A DNA stretch of 64,000 bases from Calamus simplicifolius (Eukaryota; Streptophyta; Magnoliopsida; Arecales; Arecaceae). A model generated the notes under the pieces. It was not told the origin of the DNA, ran no database searches, and was given only the letters and a program-made list of their open reading frames with translations. Position 1 is the stretch's first letter; each line of letters opens with the position of its first letter. Positions 25,401-34,903 of this stretch are shown here, piece by piece. Where the stretch lies: NCBI GenBank assembly GCA_900491605.1, contig UESW01004568.1, positions 408,584-472,583 on the forward strand, read 5' to 3'. The position numbers were made by a program, and so were the translations under genes.

Positions 25401-26263
25401 GATAAATTCACCTTAGCCAATTTAAAGGAGAATTCAAAATAAATAGATGACCACTAAACAAGAAAACTTTTATTATACAATTTAGAATTGACCAAAGGAT
25501 AAAGTGATGAGGATCGATTGTTGATTGTTGAAAATAATATAACGTGAGATGTGCACTGACATGAAAATATCTAAATATGTGACATAAAATTTCAGGAAAA
25601 ACAAGCAGAATGTAAATCATAAAACTTTTCCATAGAGGCAGATCGTAGAAAGTAAGAAGTATATTAGGAAAACGTCAATCTTCCATGATGAGACACAAGT
25701 ATTAGGCTTCTGTAACCTCAACATTTCCAATCTACGTAATGCAGAAATGTAGCAGAAGACTTCTATGCTCACAATTCCTTCCACCAACTACATAACTACT
25801 TAGCTTTCTATCCAAACGCAAGGAGTCATAGGGTCACATCAGGACATACTATATGAACATCTAAAATTACCTCTTCAGGTGTCCATTGCCCTTTGGTTGA
25901 CCGACGTGTTGGACCAGTGGTCCTCCTGCAAAACAATCCAACCGATGTATTAACTGGATCCTAACTCTTTAATAACCTACTAACAGTCATTTTCCATCAT
26001 CCCAACAGATCTAAATCAGTGGACTAATTAATTGGGATATACACAAACCTCAAACCCTTGACAACTAGATCATGGAACCCAAGTTAGAGTTTCCATATAC
26101 AGAAAGGAAGATAACCCAGGTCTCAAAAGCATTAAATTTGAAAGACTTACCCATGCAAAGGCCGCTGTCTTTGAATCTCATCGCCACTCGCATCCTGAGC
26201 AACAGTAGAAGTAGATGTAGCAGCTTCACCTTTCTTAGCACCCTTGCCCTTGTCGCTTGTCAT
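9699..26263 (-). CDS. MYB3R: R1R2R3-MYB transcription factor (MYB3R family), 11 coding exons
   Basis: Exons, all minus: 26263-26151, 25925-25871, 24094-24037, 22985-22891, 22728-22625, 18166-18038, 17489-15614, 13077-12740, 11539-11422, 11039-10809, 9833-9699. All introns are GT-AG and phases agree throughout. The total is 3,252 nt, or 1,083 residues and a TAG stop. The start is MTSDKGKGAKK. R1 (from STKGQWTPEE, residues about 50-100) comes from exons 2-4, R2 (KGPWSKDEDEKIIEMV...) from exons 4-6, and R3 (KQAWTQEEEIALIHAHQIYG) from exons 6-7. The conserved tail motifs GIKRGIESPSAWKSPWF and LDFSACATPV are also present. MYB3R proteins are nuclear factors that bind MSA elements (AACGG core) in G2/M-phase promoters, and act as activators or repressors. 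The length and tail motifs fit the long activator-like class, which is an inference. Exon 10 uses a weak donor (GTACCT) beside a GA repeat. The gene looks intact. Confidence 0.95.
9949..9984. repeat. (CA)n(GA)n microsatellite in intron 10
   Basis: CA dinucleotides switch to GA dinucleotides within the last intron of the MYB3R gene. Confidence 0.95.
10211..10284. repeat. 37-bp tandem duplication in intron 10
   Basis: AGACGTCTTAAATTCTACTA with its following 17 bases occurs twice in a row, starting at 10211 and 10248. The copies are almost identical, so the event is recent. Confidence 0.9.
10756..10804. repeat. (GA)n microsatellite touching the exon-10 splice donor
   Basis: About 24 GA units. 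On the gene strand the exon ends at 10809 and the intron begins GTAC followed by CTCTCT, so the repeat starts at intron position +5. Confidence 0.95.
11540..12739. other. MYB3R intron 8
   Basis: AT-rich intron between exons 9 and 8 of the gene. The short ORFs on either strand show no recognised domain. Confidence 0.7.
14053..14612. repeat. 301-bp tandem duplication in intron 7
   Basis: GATTTGGTCAAAATCTACTA begins each copy, at 14053 and 14354. The copies share most of their length, ending near CAAACTATTAGATC. Scattered substitutions suggest a moderately old event. The first copy carries an extra (TA)n expansion. Confidence 0.88.
14155..14215. repeat. (TA)n microsatellite
   Basis: About 30 TA units in the first copy of the intron-7 duplication. 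The second copy has only TTATATATTTAAGG at the same place, so expansion followed duplication. Confidence 0.95.
19361..19409. repeat. (CT)n(CA)n microsatellite in intron 6
   Basis: CT dinucleotides run directly into CA dinucleotides. Confidence 0.95.
20641..21080. repeat. Tandem repeat of 176-192 bp, about 2.4 copies
   Basis: Copies begin GGCTCTCCT(G/A)TCAC at 20641, 20817 and 21009. Copies 1 and 2 share a long, nearly identical 3' part (AGTTAATCATTATTGCCCCC onward). Copy 2 has about 16 extra bases around TTGCATGCC. Copy 3 is cut short near 21080. Confidence 0.85.
23268..23291. repeat. (GA)n microsatellite in intron 3
   Basis: A simple GA run inside the intron between exons 4 and 3 of the MYB3R gene. 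Confidence 0.9.
24474..24634 (+). repeat. 5' LTR of the TRIM (161 bp)
   Basis: It begins TGTGATACCCC and ends GGCATTACA. It differs from its partner by scattered substitutions and small indels, so the insertion is not recent. Confidence 0.87.
24832..24986 (+). repeat. 3' LTR of the TRIM (155 bp)
   Basis: It begins TATGATACCTC (the second base of the usual TG is mutated to A) and ends GGCGTTACA, followed by the CTTAT duplication. Confidence 0.87.
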
Positions 26264-26891
26264 TGTCACTTAACTGATGAGTGAAGACAGAAGTCCCAAT
26301 CCAAGCTCGCTTGCAGATCTCCAGAGAGAAAGATCTCCAAACCATCATCAGGTACAAAAGAACGTGATGACAGATTCCTCTAACAAAAGAAAGACCACAG
26401 ACTGGAAAAAGAAACAGGAAATGTGATCTTTAACCTCCATAAGATCTAGCATATCCCAGCAGATTGTCAAGAAGCACTCGTTTGATGGGCGATGAAAAAC
26501 ACGACTCGACCCATTCAACACCAATCCATATGAAGGTCCATCAACTGCCAAGATTTGAACTTGGCTACCTAGCAATCAAGTAAAATCTCAAATTGGCAAG
26601 CAAAGCCGAGAAAATCCAATCAAGAAACGACCCAAGTTGCACAAAATTCCAGTACAAATCTAAACTAGCCCCGCCAAATGCACCAAACTATCAAAGAAAG
26701 GCAACTCGTTGAACCAATTATACTCTCCTGTCCAGAAAGAAACAACTGAAAGAACCCAAATCATCAATTTATTAAATAATTCGAGATTCGACCGAAGAAG
26801 AGATTGAGATCTCCGGCAGCTCGCCTCAGAGCAAAACCTTATTTGAATACGGCGCTCGAGAAATCGAGATGGAAAAATAATCAAGAACTCA

Positions 26892-27250
26892 CCGTTCCGA
26901 TGCAGTAGTCAGAGAGCAAGGGCGCAGTAGTAGATGGATGGCGCATTTCGGATCTGCGAAAGCTTTAGTTCAAATCGAGAGAGACGGTCCGAAGACGGAG
27001 AGGGGAGAAGAGGAAGGGGGAGCGTTTTTAATCTTCTTCTTTGGTGTTTGAAAAGTTTTCGAACTTAAAAAGGGACGGACGAGCAGTTTCGAACCCTACC
27101 GTTAACTCGATCAACGCTCGTGTCATCGGACGGAGGAAGCTTCTCTATAAATGCACGGCGAGATCAGTGCCGTCCGTTACGAGGGCCTCCATGTCGGGTT
27201 CCGCTTCGATATTTTGAATCGCAACGGGCGTCTACCGGCTAGAAACGGAT
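26892..27250 (-). promoter_or_regulatory. Putative MYB3R promoter and 5' UTR with AACGG cores
   Basis: A strong donor (reverse complement of 26881-26892, GTGAGTTCTTGA) suggests a 5' UTR exon upstream of an intron that ends before the ATG. Around 26998-27024 the gene strand is a pyrimidine patch, common in plant core promoters. AACGG, the core of the MSA element bound by MYB3R proteins, occurs on the minus strand at 27099-27103 and 27174-27178 and on the plus strand at 27223-27227 and 27244-27248. One more lies at 26892-26896. The exact transcription start is not known. Confidence 0.55.
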
Positions 27251-27466
27251 GACGGATCGTTCGGTGACCGGCTGGGAATTTAACTGCTGCGAATCATTGC
27301 CGTCCAACTAATCGTCTCCATTTACTACCCAGCTTCTAAAGAGAGGTTAATTCTATGGGAGGAAAACCCTGGTCCTCGTTTAAATTTTAAGGCCCGTTTG
27401 CTTTGCGAGAAAAAAAATATATATATGACAAAAATAAAGGTTGAATAGAATAAAAATTACACTATG

Positions 27467-27830
27467 ATTTTTTTTTTTTTGTTACAAAAAAAAAAAAGGG
27501 GAAGGAAGGGATTGCTCGGATAGCACCTTTCGAAGACCCTCTTCGTGCTAAAAAATGTTGAGTAGGTTAACCTGGTCCCAACCCAAATGCTGAGTGGCCA
27601 GACTGGAAAACAAGAAAAGACCCTAACCCCTCACCCACAATGGATGAGGCGTGCCGAGTGGCCAGACAGGGGAAACAAGAAAAGATCCTAGCCCCTCACC
27701 CACATCGGATGACGCGTGCCTCATGATAAATTCTTGGATTTAATCGAGTCAGCTGCGACATCATTACTCGAACTCGAATCAATTTGGTCGTGAGGCAAGG
27801 CCCCAGCCACCCGGGCTACCACCTGGATAG
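27467..27830 (-). mobile_element. tRNA-derived SINE, minus strand, 364 bp
   Basis: Read on the minus strand, it opens CTATCCAGGTGGTAGCCCGG, with an A-box-like TAGCCCGGGTGG, and then a B-box-like GATTCGAGTTC about 35 bases on. Its 3' end is at low coordinates, where a poly-T run (poly-A of the SINE) adjoins the flank. A 10-bp target-site duplication TTACACTATG lies at 27457-27466 and 27831-27840. An internal segment (GAGTGGCCAGAC...ACAAGAAAAGA) is duplicated at about 27592-27640 and 27655-27715. The family name is unknown. Confidence 0.72.
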
Positions 27831-27840
27831 TTACACTATG

Positions 27841-28743
27841 TTTGTTTGGTGTAAGATAAAATGATAGAAAAAAAAGTTATAAAGAAATATAAAAATATAA
27901 TTATCAGTTAATTTGCTGCCTTACATAAATTATGTATCATTGTTAACAAACTTTAAACTTCGTCAAAATCGATTCCTAAGTTTAGATAAAGAAGAAGGGT
28001 TGTATTAGACAGTTGGCAACCAGCTCCATCAGATTTTTAAAACTAAATTAAACTATACGAAAGGACATGACATTGTGTCAACTTAGTTCTAAATAGAGCA
28101 GAATGAAGGAAGTAGATTCATGTAGTTGGAAAAAAAAAAAAAAAGCTCAGCTGAGTTGAGTTGAGTTATTAACAAACTTTAACTTCATTAGTTCTCATAT
28201 ATTATCATGTCATTGCATTATCTTGAGATTAGGATTTCAAAACAAAAAATATGAGCAAAGTGGTATCTAGTGCTTATATTACATGGCATGGGTCCAAGCT
28301 TGCTAGACTTCAACCTAACTCCACAGAGAAAATTAGCAGCCAGTCTACGTTCATGGATCAAACCAATCCATTGATCAGAAATTCAAATGAATGCCAGACT
28401 ACCTAATGAACTCTAGCTAATAATGTGGGGGACTGACTTTATGTTGCTCCTCTTGGAGTTATATATGGTGTGTAATCCACATGAGGGAGGAGCAATGAGA
28501 TGTTTTGCACCAGTCTTGGCTGCGCGTTTTGATGAGATTTGTGGGATCTCCTTCATCAAAGAGACTTCTACATGCATGTAGTGAAATGCATCAAGGAAGA
28601 GGATAGAGCTGTTTGAGATTAAAATAAATAGAGATGGCAGAAAAATTACATGACTAAGTGATTTTGATATTGATGTAGAGGAATGGTGACAATGTGACAT
28701 GTTCATAAAAGCCTGATAGGATCCATTACTTTTTGCTAAAATC
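27841..28743. other. AT-rich intergenic DNA
   Basis: No gene, RNA or element was recognised. The minus-strand ORF at 28413-28805 runs into the MITE and has no domain. Confidence 0.5.
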
Positions 28744-28746
28744 TTA

Positions 28747-29027
28747 GGCAGTGTTTGATACGAGAGATAAGGAGGGATATACAGGATATCCCTCCTTATC
28801 CACAAATGCTATAGGTAGGGAGATAGGTCTGAAAAAGTTTAACCAGAGAGGATTGTTTAACCATAGGTTATCCCCTGAACTTATTCCTACCGAATCCAGA
28901 ACAACTAAAGTTATCCCTTGATGGAGACTTGTAATTTTAAAAAGGTGCTTATTCCCTCAGCTATCCCCTGGATAAATGCTATCCTGTACATTTATTCAAA
29001 ATAGCTTTTGGGGTATCAAACACTACC
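28747..29027. mobile_element. Tourist-like (PIF/Harbinger) MITE, 281 bp
   Basis: Terminal inverted repeats GGCAGTGTTTGATAC (left) and GGTAGTGTTTGATACC (reverse complement of the right end) are flanked by TTA on both sides (28744-28746, 29028-29030). The TTA duplication and the GG-N-AGTGTTTG terminus are typical of Tourist elements mobilised in trans by PIF/Harbinger transposases. A perfect 15-bp hairpin (GATAAGGAGGGATAT and its complement, loop ACAGG) lies at 28766-28800. There is no coding capacity. Confidence 0.85.
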
Positions 29028-29030
29028 TTA

Positions 29031-31001
29031 GTGTTAGAAGCAAGCTTCAATGGAGAGTTTGCTTACTTAGATCCCTTATTGCTTTAGAGCTTTTTTTAAT
29101 TCCAACAGCTATAAAGTATGCTTTAACCTTTTTCTTCCTCCTCTTCAGTAGATATTACATTTTGAAAACTAAACAAAATGATAGATACTTGATTGATTCT
29201 CTTTATACATGTTTTAATCATTGTGGTGCTCTCTACCTCTTTTATTGCATGATATGAAAAGCTTTTGCTTCAAAAAAAGCTAAAATATTTATTTGGCTAG
29301 CTCTTCAAAATAAACTCATATAAGTATAGTGTTGGCAAAGAATGGATAGTATGTGAGTGTCTAATATACACTATATGAAGATAATCAGGAATTGATATAT
29401 TATTTGTTCATTAAGTATCTTTCTTCATAGATTTTAACTTTTGTCACTAGAAATTAGGCTTGAGCTGGCTGCCTACTAGCATTCACAAACTTTTGTTAAA
29501 TTAGAGGTCAAAAGAGTATCTGTTAATAAAAGGAGGATCTCGAACTAGCTAATCTTGATGACCATATGGTAAGTTTAGAATAAGAGAAACCCAAGAGTGT
29601 TCTTAAAGAGAACTTTATCTCAATTTTCGATCTTTCATAAGATTATGGAAAATCTTTGCCTCAAAAGTTGGATGGTAGCTCATAAAGGTTATTGTAATTC
29701 GCCTATTTTGTCTTCTTTTAATTCTTCTCCATAATTTTCTCTCTTTCTAATCACACAATCATTATGTATATTTAAATTTAGACTAAAGTATACGTTTGGT
29801 TCTTAAATTTTTACTTAAAATTTATTTTGCTTTTTTAAACTTTTCATTGTTATAATTTAATCTCATTATACAAAGCCAATAAAATTTATTAAAATAGTTG
29901 AGATATCATTCTATCAACCACTCCATATTTTCGTATAAAAAACCATGCTAATTAAAATTGACCAAGGCACATTTGGAATGCAACTTAAAACATGATGAAA
30001 AAATTATAACAACTAAATTTTTAAGGATCAAATAAATTTTGAACGAAATTTAAGGATCAAAAAGTATATTTTAATTTTAAATTTATCATATTCTATTAAA
30101 AGTTGCGGATTAATAGAATAATTTCTACTTTTCTCTTCTGAGGTTTCCAATAAGGGGCACAAGTAGTTTAGTTTACCCACCTAAGAGTTAAAATGCCAAC
30201 AACCTCATAAGCTGCTGCTTATTTAATTTTTTTGGGAGGGATGGTTCTCGGAGAGGCCAGATTAGAAGTTAATAAAGAAAAACTCTACATATTCCACCCC
30301 CGAGAGAGAGAGAGAGAGAGAGAGAAGGCTCCATTGGTGTGGCTGAATCTATCTCCATACAGGGTTACAATTTTTTTTTCTTAAAAAAAAAATCAACAGT
30401 CCAAATAAAGAGTTGTCAAACTCCTAGGATGCGTTCAGATTCAAATGGAAATTAAAGAAAGTGATACATTTTATTATAATCCAAGCATTGACTTATGATC
30501 ACTAATAATAATCAGCATAGGTGACACATGGCATTGAAATTTTGACCCATTGGATGAAAGTAATGAGACTGTACGAAACGAGGGACATAATTAAAGCAGG
30601 AAACTTTCCAACCCTAGTAGGCCACCTCGGGAGGTGATCAAAGGACGCACGTGGAGGAACCGGAGAAAAGGAAGGGAAATAAAGAACGGTTCAAAGGAGC
30701 ATTTAAATAGTGAACCATGTGGGACCAGCTCCACGGCAAACGGTTCGCATTTAAATATGAGCCTGAACGCATCCACCACAAGGCCTTGTGTCACATTTTC
30801 TACATGTTGAATGATGATATGAATAAATAGATGAGTTCACATTGGAACAGATCAAAAGCACGATTTCTTGGTTATAAAATTACCGTCTTGCATTTTAACC
30901 ACCGTAACATCAATGTTTGATATGAATGATGGTGCTTGTCTGTTTAACTTGTTTCAACTTATTAATTATCTATCTGTTGTCATCAAATCATTTTTCTCGG
31001 A
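29031..31001. other. Intergenic DNA left of the retrotransposon nest
   Basis: AT-rich sequence. The only features are a GA run (30303-30325) and poly-T/poly-A tracts near 30370-30392. No gene is supported. Confidence 0.5.
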
Positions 31002-31695
31002 TGTCAGGCAGAAGTGACGATCCAAAGGATGGTGAGAACGGGTTCGAGAATCTTCAAATGCCTCTTCCCTAGCAAGAATCCTGCAAAGAAGTCCCCGAAG
31101 ATCGGTTGCTCCGATGGGATCCTCGACGCTTAAGTGAGTAACTTGAAAAAACAGTTATGAATAGTGAGCTAAAAGACTTAGCCAAAACTTGGAGTTCAGA
31201 TCCTCTTCTTATCATGAGCGAAGGTTCTTATACCTGTTCAGGAGTCCCTCACACCCTTCTTTGGAAGGTTGTTGATTCCGAGACGACATCACCCGGCAGA
31301 GAGTAGGCGGCAAGGTTGATAGGGACAGATCGCAACTACCCCTGAACCTATCAGGGGTAGCCTGCCATCCCCTCTCCTAGCGCAGCACTGTAGGTGGTAG
31401 GCAAGTCCGATCTTGTTGAGCGTGTGCCATAACGGGCAGTGGCCATGAGGGCCACGTGCAGTTGCAGATGGTAGGTGGGCCACATGGCAGCTGCAGGTGT
31501 CAGATGGGTCACGTGGGAGACGTTGTAGGCCGACTCTAGCATTGGTCTTGAAGGCCGACTCTGGCGTCAGTCTAGGAGGTGACTGGCTTAGGTGAGGGCC
31601 TTAGGGGTACCCGCTAAATGGCCTTGCCCATCTAATCCTCGTGCCCGTCAATTACCTCGTCCATTAGCCCTAACGTGGCATGATCAGCCACATCA
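31002..31695 (-). repeat. Probable 3' LTR of the Tat-type gypsy element (694 bp)
   Basis: The boundaries are inferred. The left edge TGTCAGGCAG coincides with a change from AT-rich flank to GC-rich DNA. The right edge (CACATCA) abuts a polypurine tract, and in element orientation the LTR starts TGATGTGGCTG, resembling the LARD start TGATGGGGCC. The partner LTR is outside the window, so the ends are not proven. Confidence 0.6.
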
Positions 31696-31712
31696 GATGC
31701 TCCCCACCACTG
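31696..31712 (-). promoter_or_regulatory. Polypurine tract of the gypsy element
   Basis: On the minus strand AGTGGTGGGGAGCATC directly precedes the proposed LTR start. It resembles the LARD tract (GTGGGGGGCATT). Confidence 0.6.
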
Positions 31713-32088
31713 AGATGGTGCGGTTATGTTTTTTGCCCATCAAAAGGAGTGCACAATCATTTGGTGGTTGATCCTCGGACACCATTAATTACAAAGAGGG
31801 GCACGTGTCCTCGAGGGATAACGCCTTTTCAATGCGGAAGATATGGGATACTGCAACGCCATCGTCCTATCATTCCTCACCATCGGATTCGTTGGGATCT
31901 TTCCTAAGACCGAGGAAACCCTTCGAACTCTACGAAAAGGTGATGGCCATCATGAGGCTGATGTCATCAATGTCCTGTCATTGGCCGCAGATTGCGCCCC
32001 GACACGCCCGATGGTTATCGAGGCGTCTCACTCGGTGGCAGGCGTCTGCATGGCAGGCTGAATCAAGCGGGATGATTTGAAAAATGGG

Positions 32089-32098
32089 CATAAAAGGG
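32089..32098 (+). promoter_or_regulatory. TATA-like box upstream of the antisense ORF
   Basis: CATAAAAGGG lies about 165 bp before the ATG at 32254, outside the proposed LTR. It is followed by a pyrimidine-rich leader. This would let the antisense ORF be transcribed on its own, which is an inference. Confidence 0.4.
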
Positions 32099-32253
32099 AG
32101 GTTCCGCCCTGACCCTGGTCTTTCACGCCTCCAAGAGTTCTCTTCTTCCTCTGTCAAGCTCAAACTTCCTCTGAGCTCTCCTCCTACCCTGTGCTTGTTG
32201 TCTTCTCTCTTCGTCCAGGTCAGTCCTTCCGATCCTTCCTTGCTTTCTTCTTC

Positions 32254-33998
32254 ATGGACTCTTCGTCCTCATCTTCCTCCGAGGATCAGGTTCCTTTAGA
32301 ATAGCTGCGAGCTACCGGTGGGGTCCCGACCAGGAGCCGCTCGGCGGTTGCAGCTCCATCGTTGTCCTTCGCTCGGCCACCTAGGGTTAGCAGGGAAGGC
32401 CCAAAAGGGATTGCCTTCCGCATTATCCCCTCTGATCTAGAGTCCTTAGGATAACCTATAGGATACCCGAGGACACCCAGCTAACCGCCCCTGGATCCAA
32501 CAATAGGGTGACCTCCTCTTCCAGAGGAGTCGCTTTGTATGAGGAGTTATTTAGAGCAGGTCTCCGATTTTCTCTCCACCCCTTCATTGTTGACCTCCTC
32601 CGTAGGTATGCCTTAGCACCCGCACAGTTGGTCCTAATTCTTTTCGGGCCATCTGTGTGTTTATGGTGCTATGTGGCCTCCAGGGCATAGAGGCCCGAGT
32701 GTCTCTATTTCGTAGCTTCTACATCCTCCGCTACTAGGCAAACTCTGTTGGTGGTGTTTACACCCAGGTCCAACCGAACTATCAGATTGAAACCTCCCAC
32801 ATCCATCAAGAGGTGGAAGATTCGGTTCTTCTTTGTGAACCTTGAGGGAGTAAGGCGGGAGTGGGGGGACCCGCACTTAGAGCCGAACAAGAACATGACG
32901 ATAGTCCCGAGGGACCAAGAGGCACACGAGAAGTTATTCTCCTTCGAGGTCCCCCCCCCCCAGAGGTCCCCCACCCCCCCGCCGCCAAAAGCTTCTATCG
33001 GAGGAGAATCTCCGACTTGTCGAAATCCTTCCGAGTGGCGGTGAGCGGTCATAGATATTCTTTTTTTTTTTTTGCTGACTAACTTTGGGTACATGCAGAC
33101 ATGAGGTTGTCGACCGACATCGTGAGGAAGGCAGTGGCCAAGAGGAAGAGGGCCGCCGGTGATGATGAGGGTCAGGGAAGAGGACCCGCCCTCAGTCACC
33201 AGTCCCTCTTTCTAGCGAGCCCCAGGCAAGTCAAGGGGCTGCCCCACCAATCGATCTCACCGCCGACTCACCCCCGAAGGAGCCAGGGTCAAGGTGATCC
33301 CCCCGCCCACAGAGCCGGCCACCTCGGGCGCAGAGCCATCGGCAGAGGAATGTTCGGCAGCAGCGGGGCCATTGGCAAAGGAGATGTTGTTTGTAAAGGA
33401 GATGTCATCTGCAGCAAGGCCGTCGACAAGGGGATGCCGTCGGCCTCTGGCACGACGCCCGTGACTTCAGCATTGGCCGAGCCCGTGAAGGGAGGTGGGA
33501 TCAGGGCAATTCCATCCCGGCCCTCGCTGATGAATCATGGCCACATGGCAGAGCGGTTGTGGCCCAAGTCTGCCTACCAGAGTTCCAGGAGGAGCTCCAT
33601 CGCCAGGAAGGCTTCGCCTTCTTCTGGGATGCCTCCACGGCTCTACTATGGGTAAGTATTTTTCCCTTTTCATGGTATGTTCTCATTTCCTTGTATGTTG
33701 ATAGAGGCTTTCTTTATGCAGTTGGTAAACTCCATGTCCGCCGCGAGGGATGTCACTCTCTGAGGCGATAGGACCCTATGTTGCGCTCAGCAAGACCCGG
33801 GCCGAGAGGGCCGAGGGCGCATTGGGGGTGGCTCGGGCCGAGCAAGTAGAGGAGCTTGAGGAGGCGAAGCGTCAGGCGGCTGAGCTCGAGCGCACCCGGG
33901 TTGCCGAGGAGAGGTTGGACATCGCCAAGGCAACGATTGAGACCCAAGATCTCCACCTCCACTCTTTCTATCTGAAGGTGAAGGCAGCTGAGTTGTAG
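32254..33998 (+). pseudogene. Antisense extra ORF (aORF) of the Tat-type element, decayed
   Basis: It lies on the strand opposite to gag-pol, between integrase and the 3' LTR. It starts MDSSSSSSSSEDQ and soon hits a stop. At 32508-32690 it reads LYEELFRAGLRFSLHPFIVD, the plant domain often labelled putative gypsy-type transposon (PF04195). ASIKRWKIRFFFVNLEGV-type residues follow around 32790-32850. Two introns with GT-AG ends are apparent, near 33040-33100 (before MRLSTDIVRKAV) and 33651-33720 (before LVNSMSAARDVTL, in a shifted frame). The C-terminus (33750-33998) is a Glu/Ala/Arg-rich coiled coil. Several stops and frameshifts break it. Function unknown; similar antisense ORFs occur in Tat elements such as maize Grande. 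Confidence 0.65.
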
Positions 33999-34184
33999 GC
34001 CAACGATGTCGAGGAGATCATCCGAATGGCTTTGCTAGACTCTCTCCCAACTTTCGGATTCTTAAAAGAGAGGAACCAGCCGAGGGGGAGGGCTGTGTGG
34101 ACGGCGAGTAGTAGAGGTTACTCTTGCCAGAGGGCTTGAGGTTACTCTTGCCAGAGGGATTCACTCTTCAGTTCCAACTTGGCG

Positions 34185-34830
34185 TCGGGCTTTGGCATCG
34201 ACCTAGAGTCGGTCTTCAGTGCCGACCTGGAGTCGGACTTTGGGGCCGACCTGGAGTCGAGCTTTGGTGCCGATGTTGCACCGGCCTTTGGTGCCGACCT
34301 AGAGTTGGGCTTTGGGGCCGACTTGGAGTCGGGCTTTGGTGCCGATGTTGCGCCGATCTTTGGTGTCGACCTAGAGTCGGGCTTTGGTGCCGATCTGGAG
34401 TTGGGCTTTGGTAACGATATTGCACCGATCTTTGGTGCCGACCTGGAGTCAGGCTTTAGGGCCGACCTAGAGTTGGGCTTTGGTGCCGACGTTGTGCCAG
34501 TTTTTGGTGCCAACCTGGAGTCAGGCTTTGGGGCCGACCTGAAGTCGGGCTTTGGTACCGACGTTGCACCGGTCTTTGGTGCCGATCGGGAGTCGGGCTT
34601 TGGGGCTGACCTGGAGTTAGGCTTTGGTACCAATGTTGTGTCAATCTTTGGTGCTGACTTGGAGTCGAGCTTTGGTGCCAACGTTGCGTCGGTCTTTGGG
34701 GCCGAACTTGAGTTGGGCTTTGGTGCCGATGTTGCACTGGTCTTTGGTGCTGACCTGGAGTCGGGCTTTGGTGCTAACCTAGAGTCGGGCTTTGGTGCCG
34801 ACGTGGCACCGATCTTTGGTGCCGAGAGAA
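34185..34830 (-). repeat. 24-bp minisatellite with 75-bp higher-order period
   Basis: On the plus strand the unit is GAGTCGGGCTTTGGTGCCGA plus CCTG (24 bp). Every third unit is a 27-bp variant carrying GTTGCACCG, giving a 24+24+27 period. All lengths are multiples of 3, so both strands show long open frames (235 and 239 codons) of GADLESGF and SAPKPDSR repeats. In element orientation the unit is AGCCCGACTCCAGGTCGGCA plus CCAA. Confidence 0.9.
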
Positions 34831-34903
34831 TAAGATACTCAAACACGTCTTTATTAGCCAAAAGAATGAGATGCTCAAATTTATAGTCGGTTAGTCATAT
34901 ACA

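Noticed and set aside
28413..29257. ORFs of 130 and 93 codons
   Set aside because: They overlap the MITE or AT-rich DNA and show no domain or codon bias.
30591..30794. 67-codon minus ORF near the gypsy junction
   Set aside because: No domain, no conserved context, and it lies in AT-rich intergenic sequence.
34142..34886. Two long ORFs (235 and 239 codons) on opposite strands
   Set aside because: They come from a minisatellite with a 24/27-bp unit, multiples of 3, which keeps frames open on both strands. There is no start context or domain, only GADLESGF or SAPKPDSR repeats.
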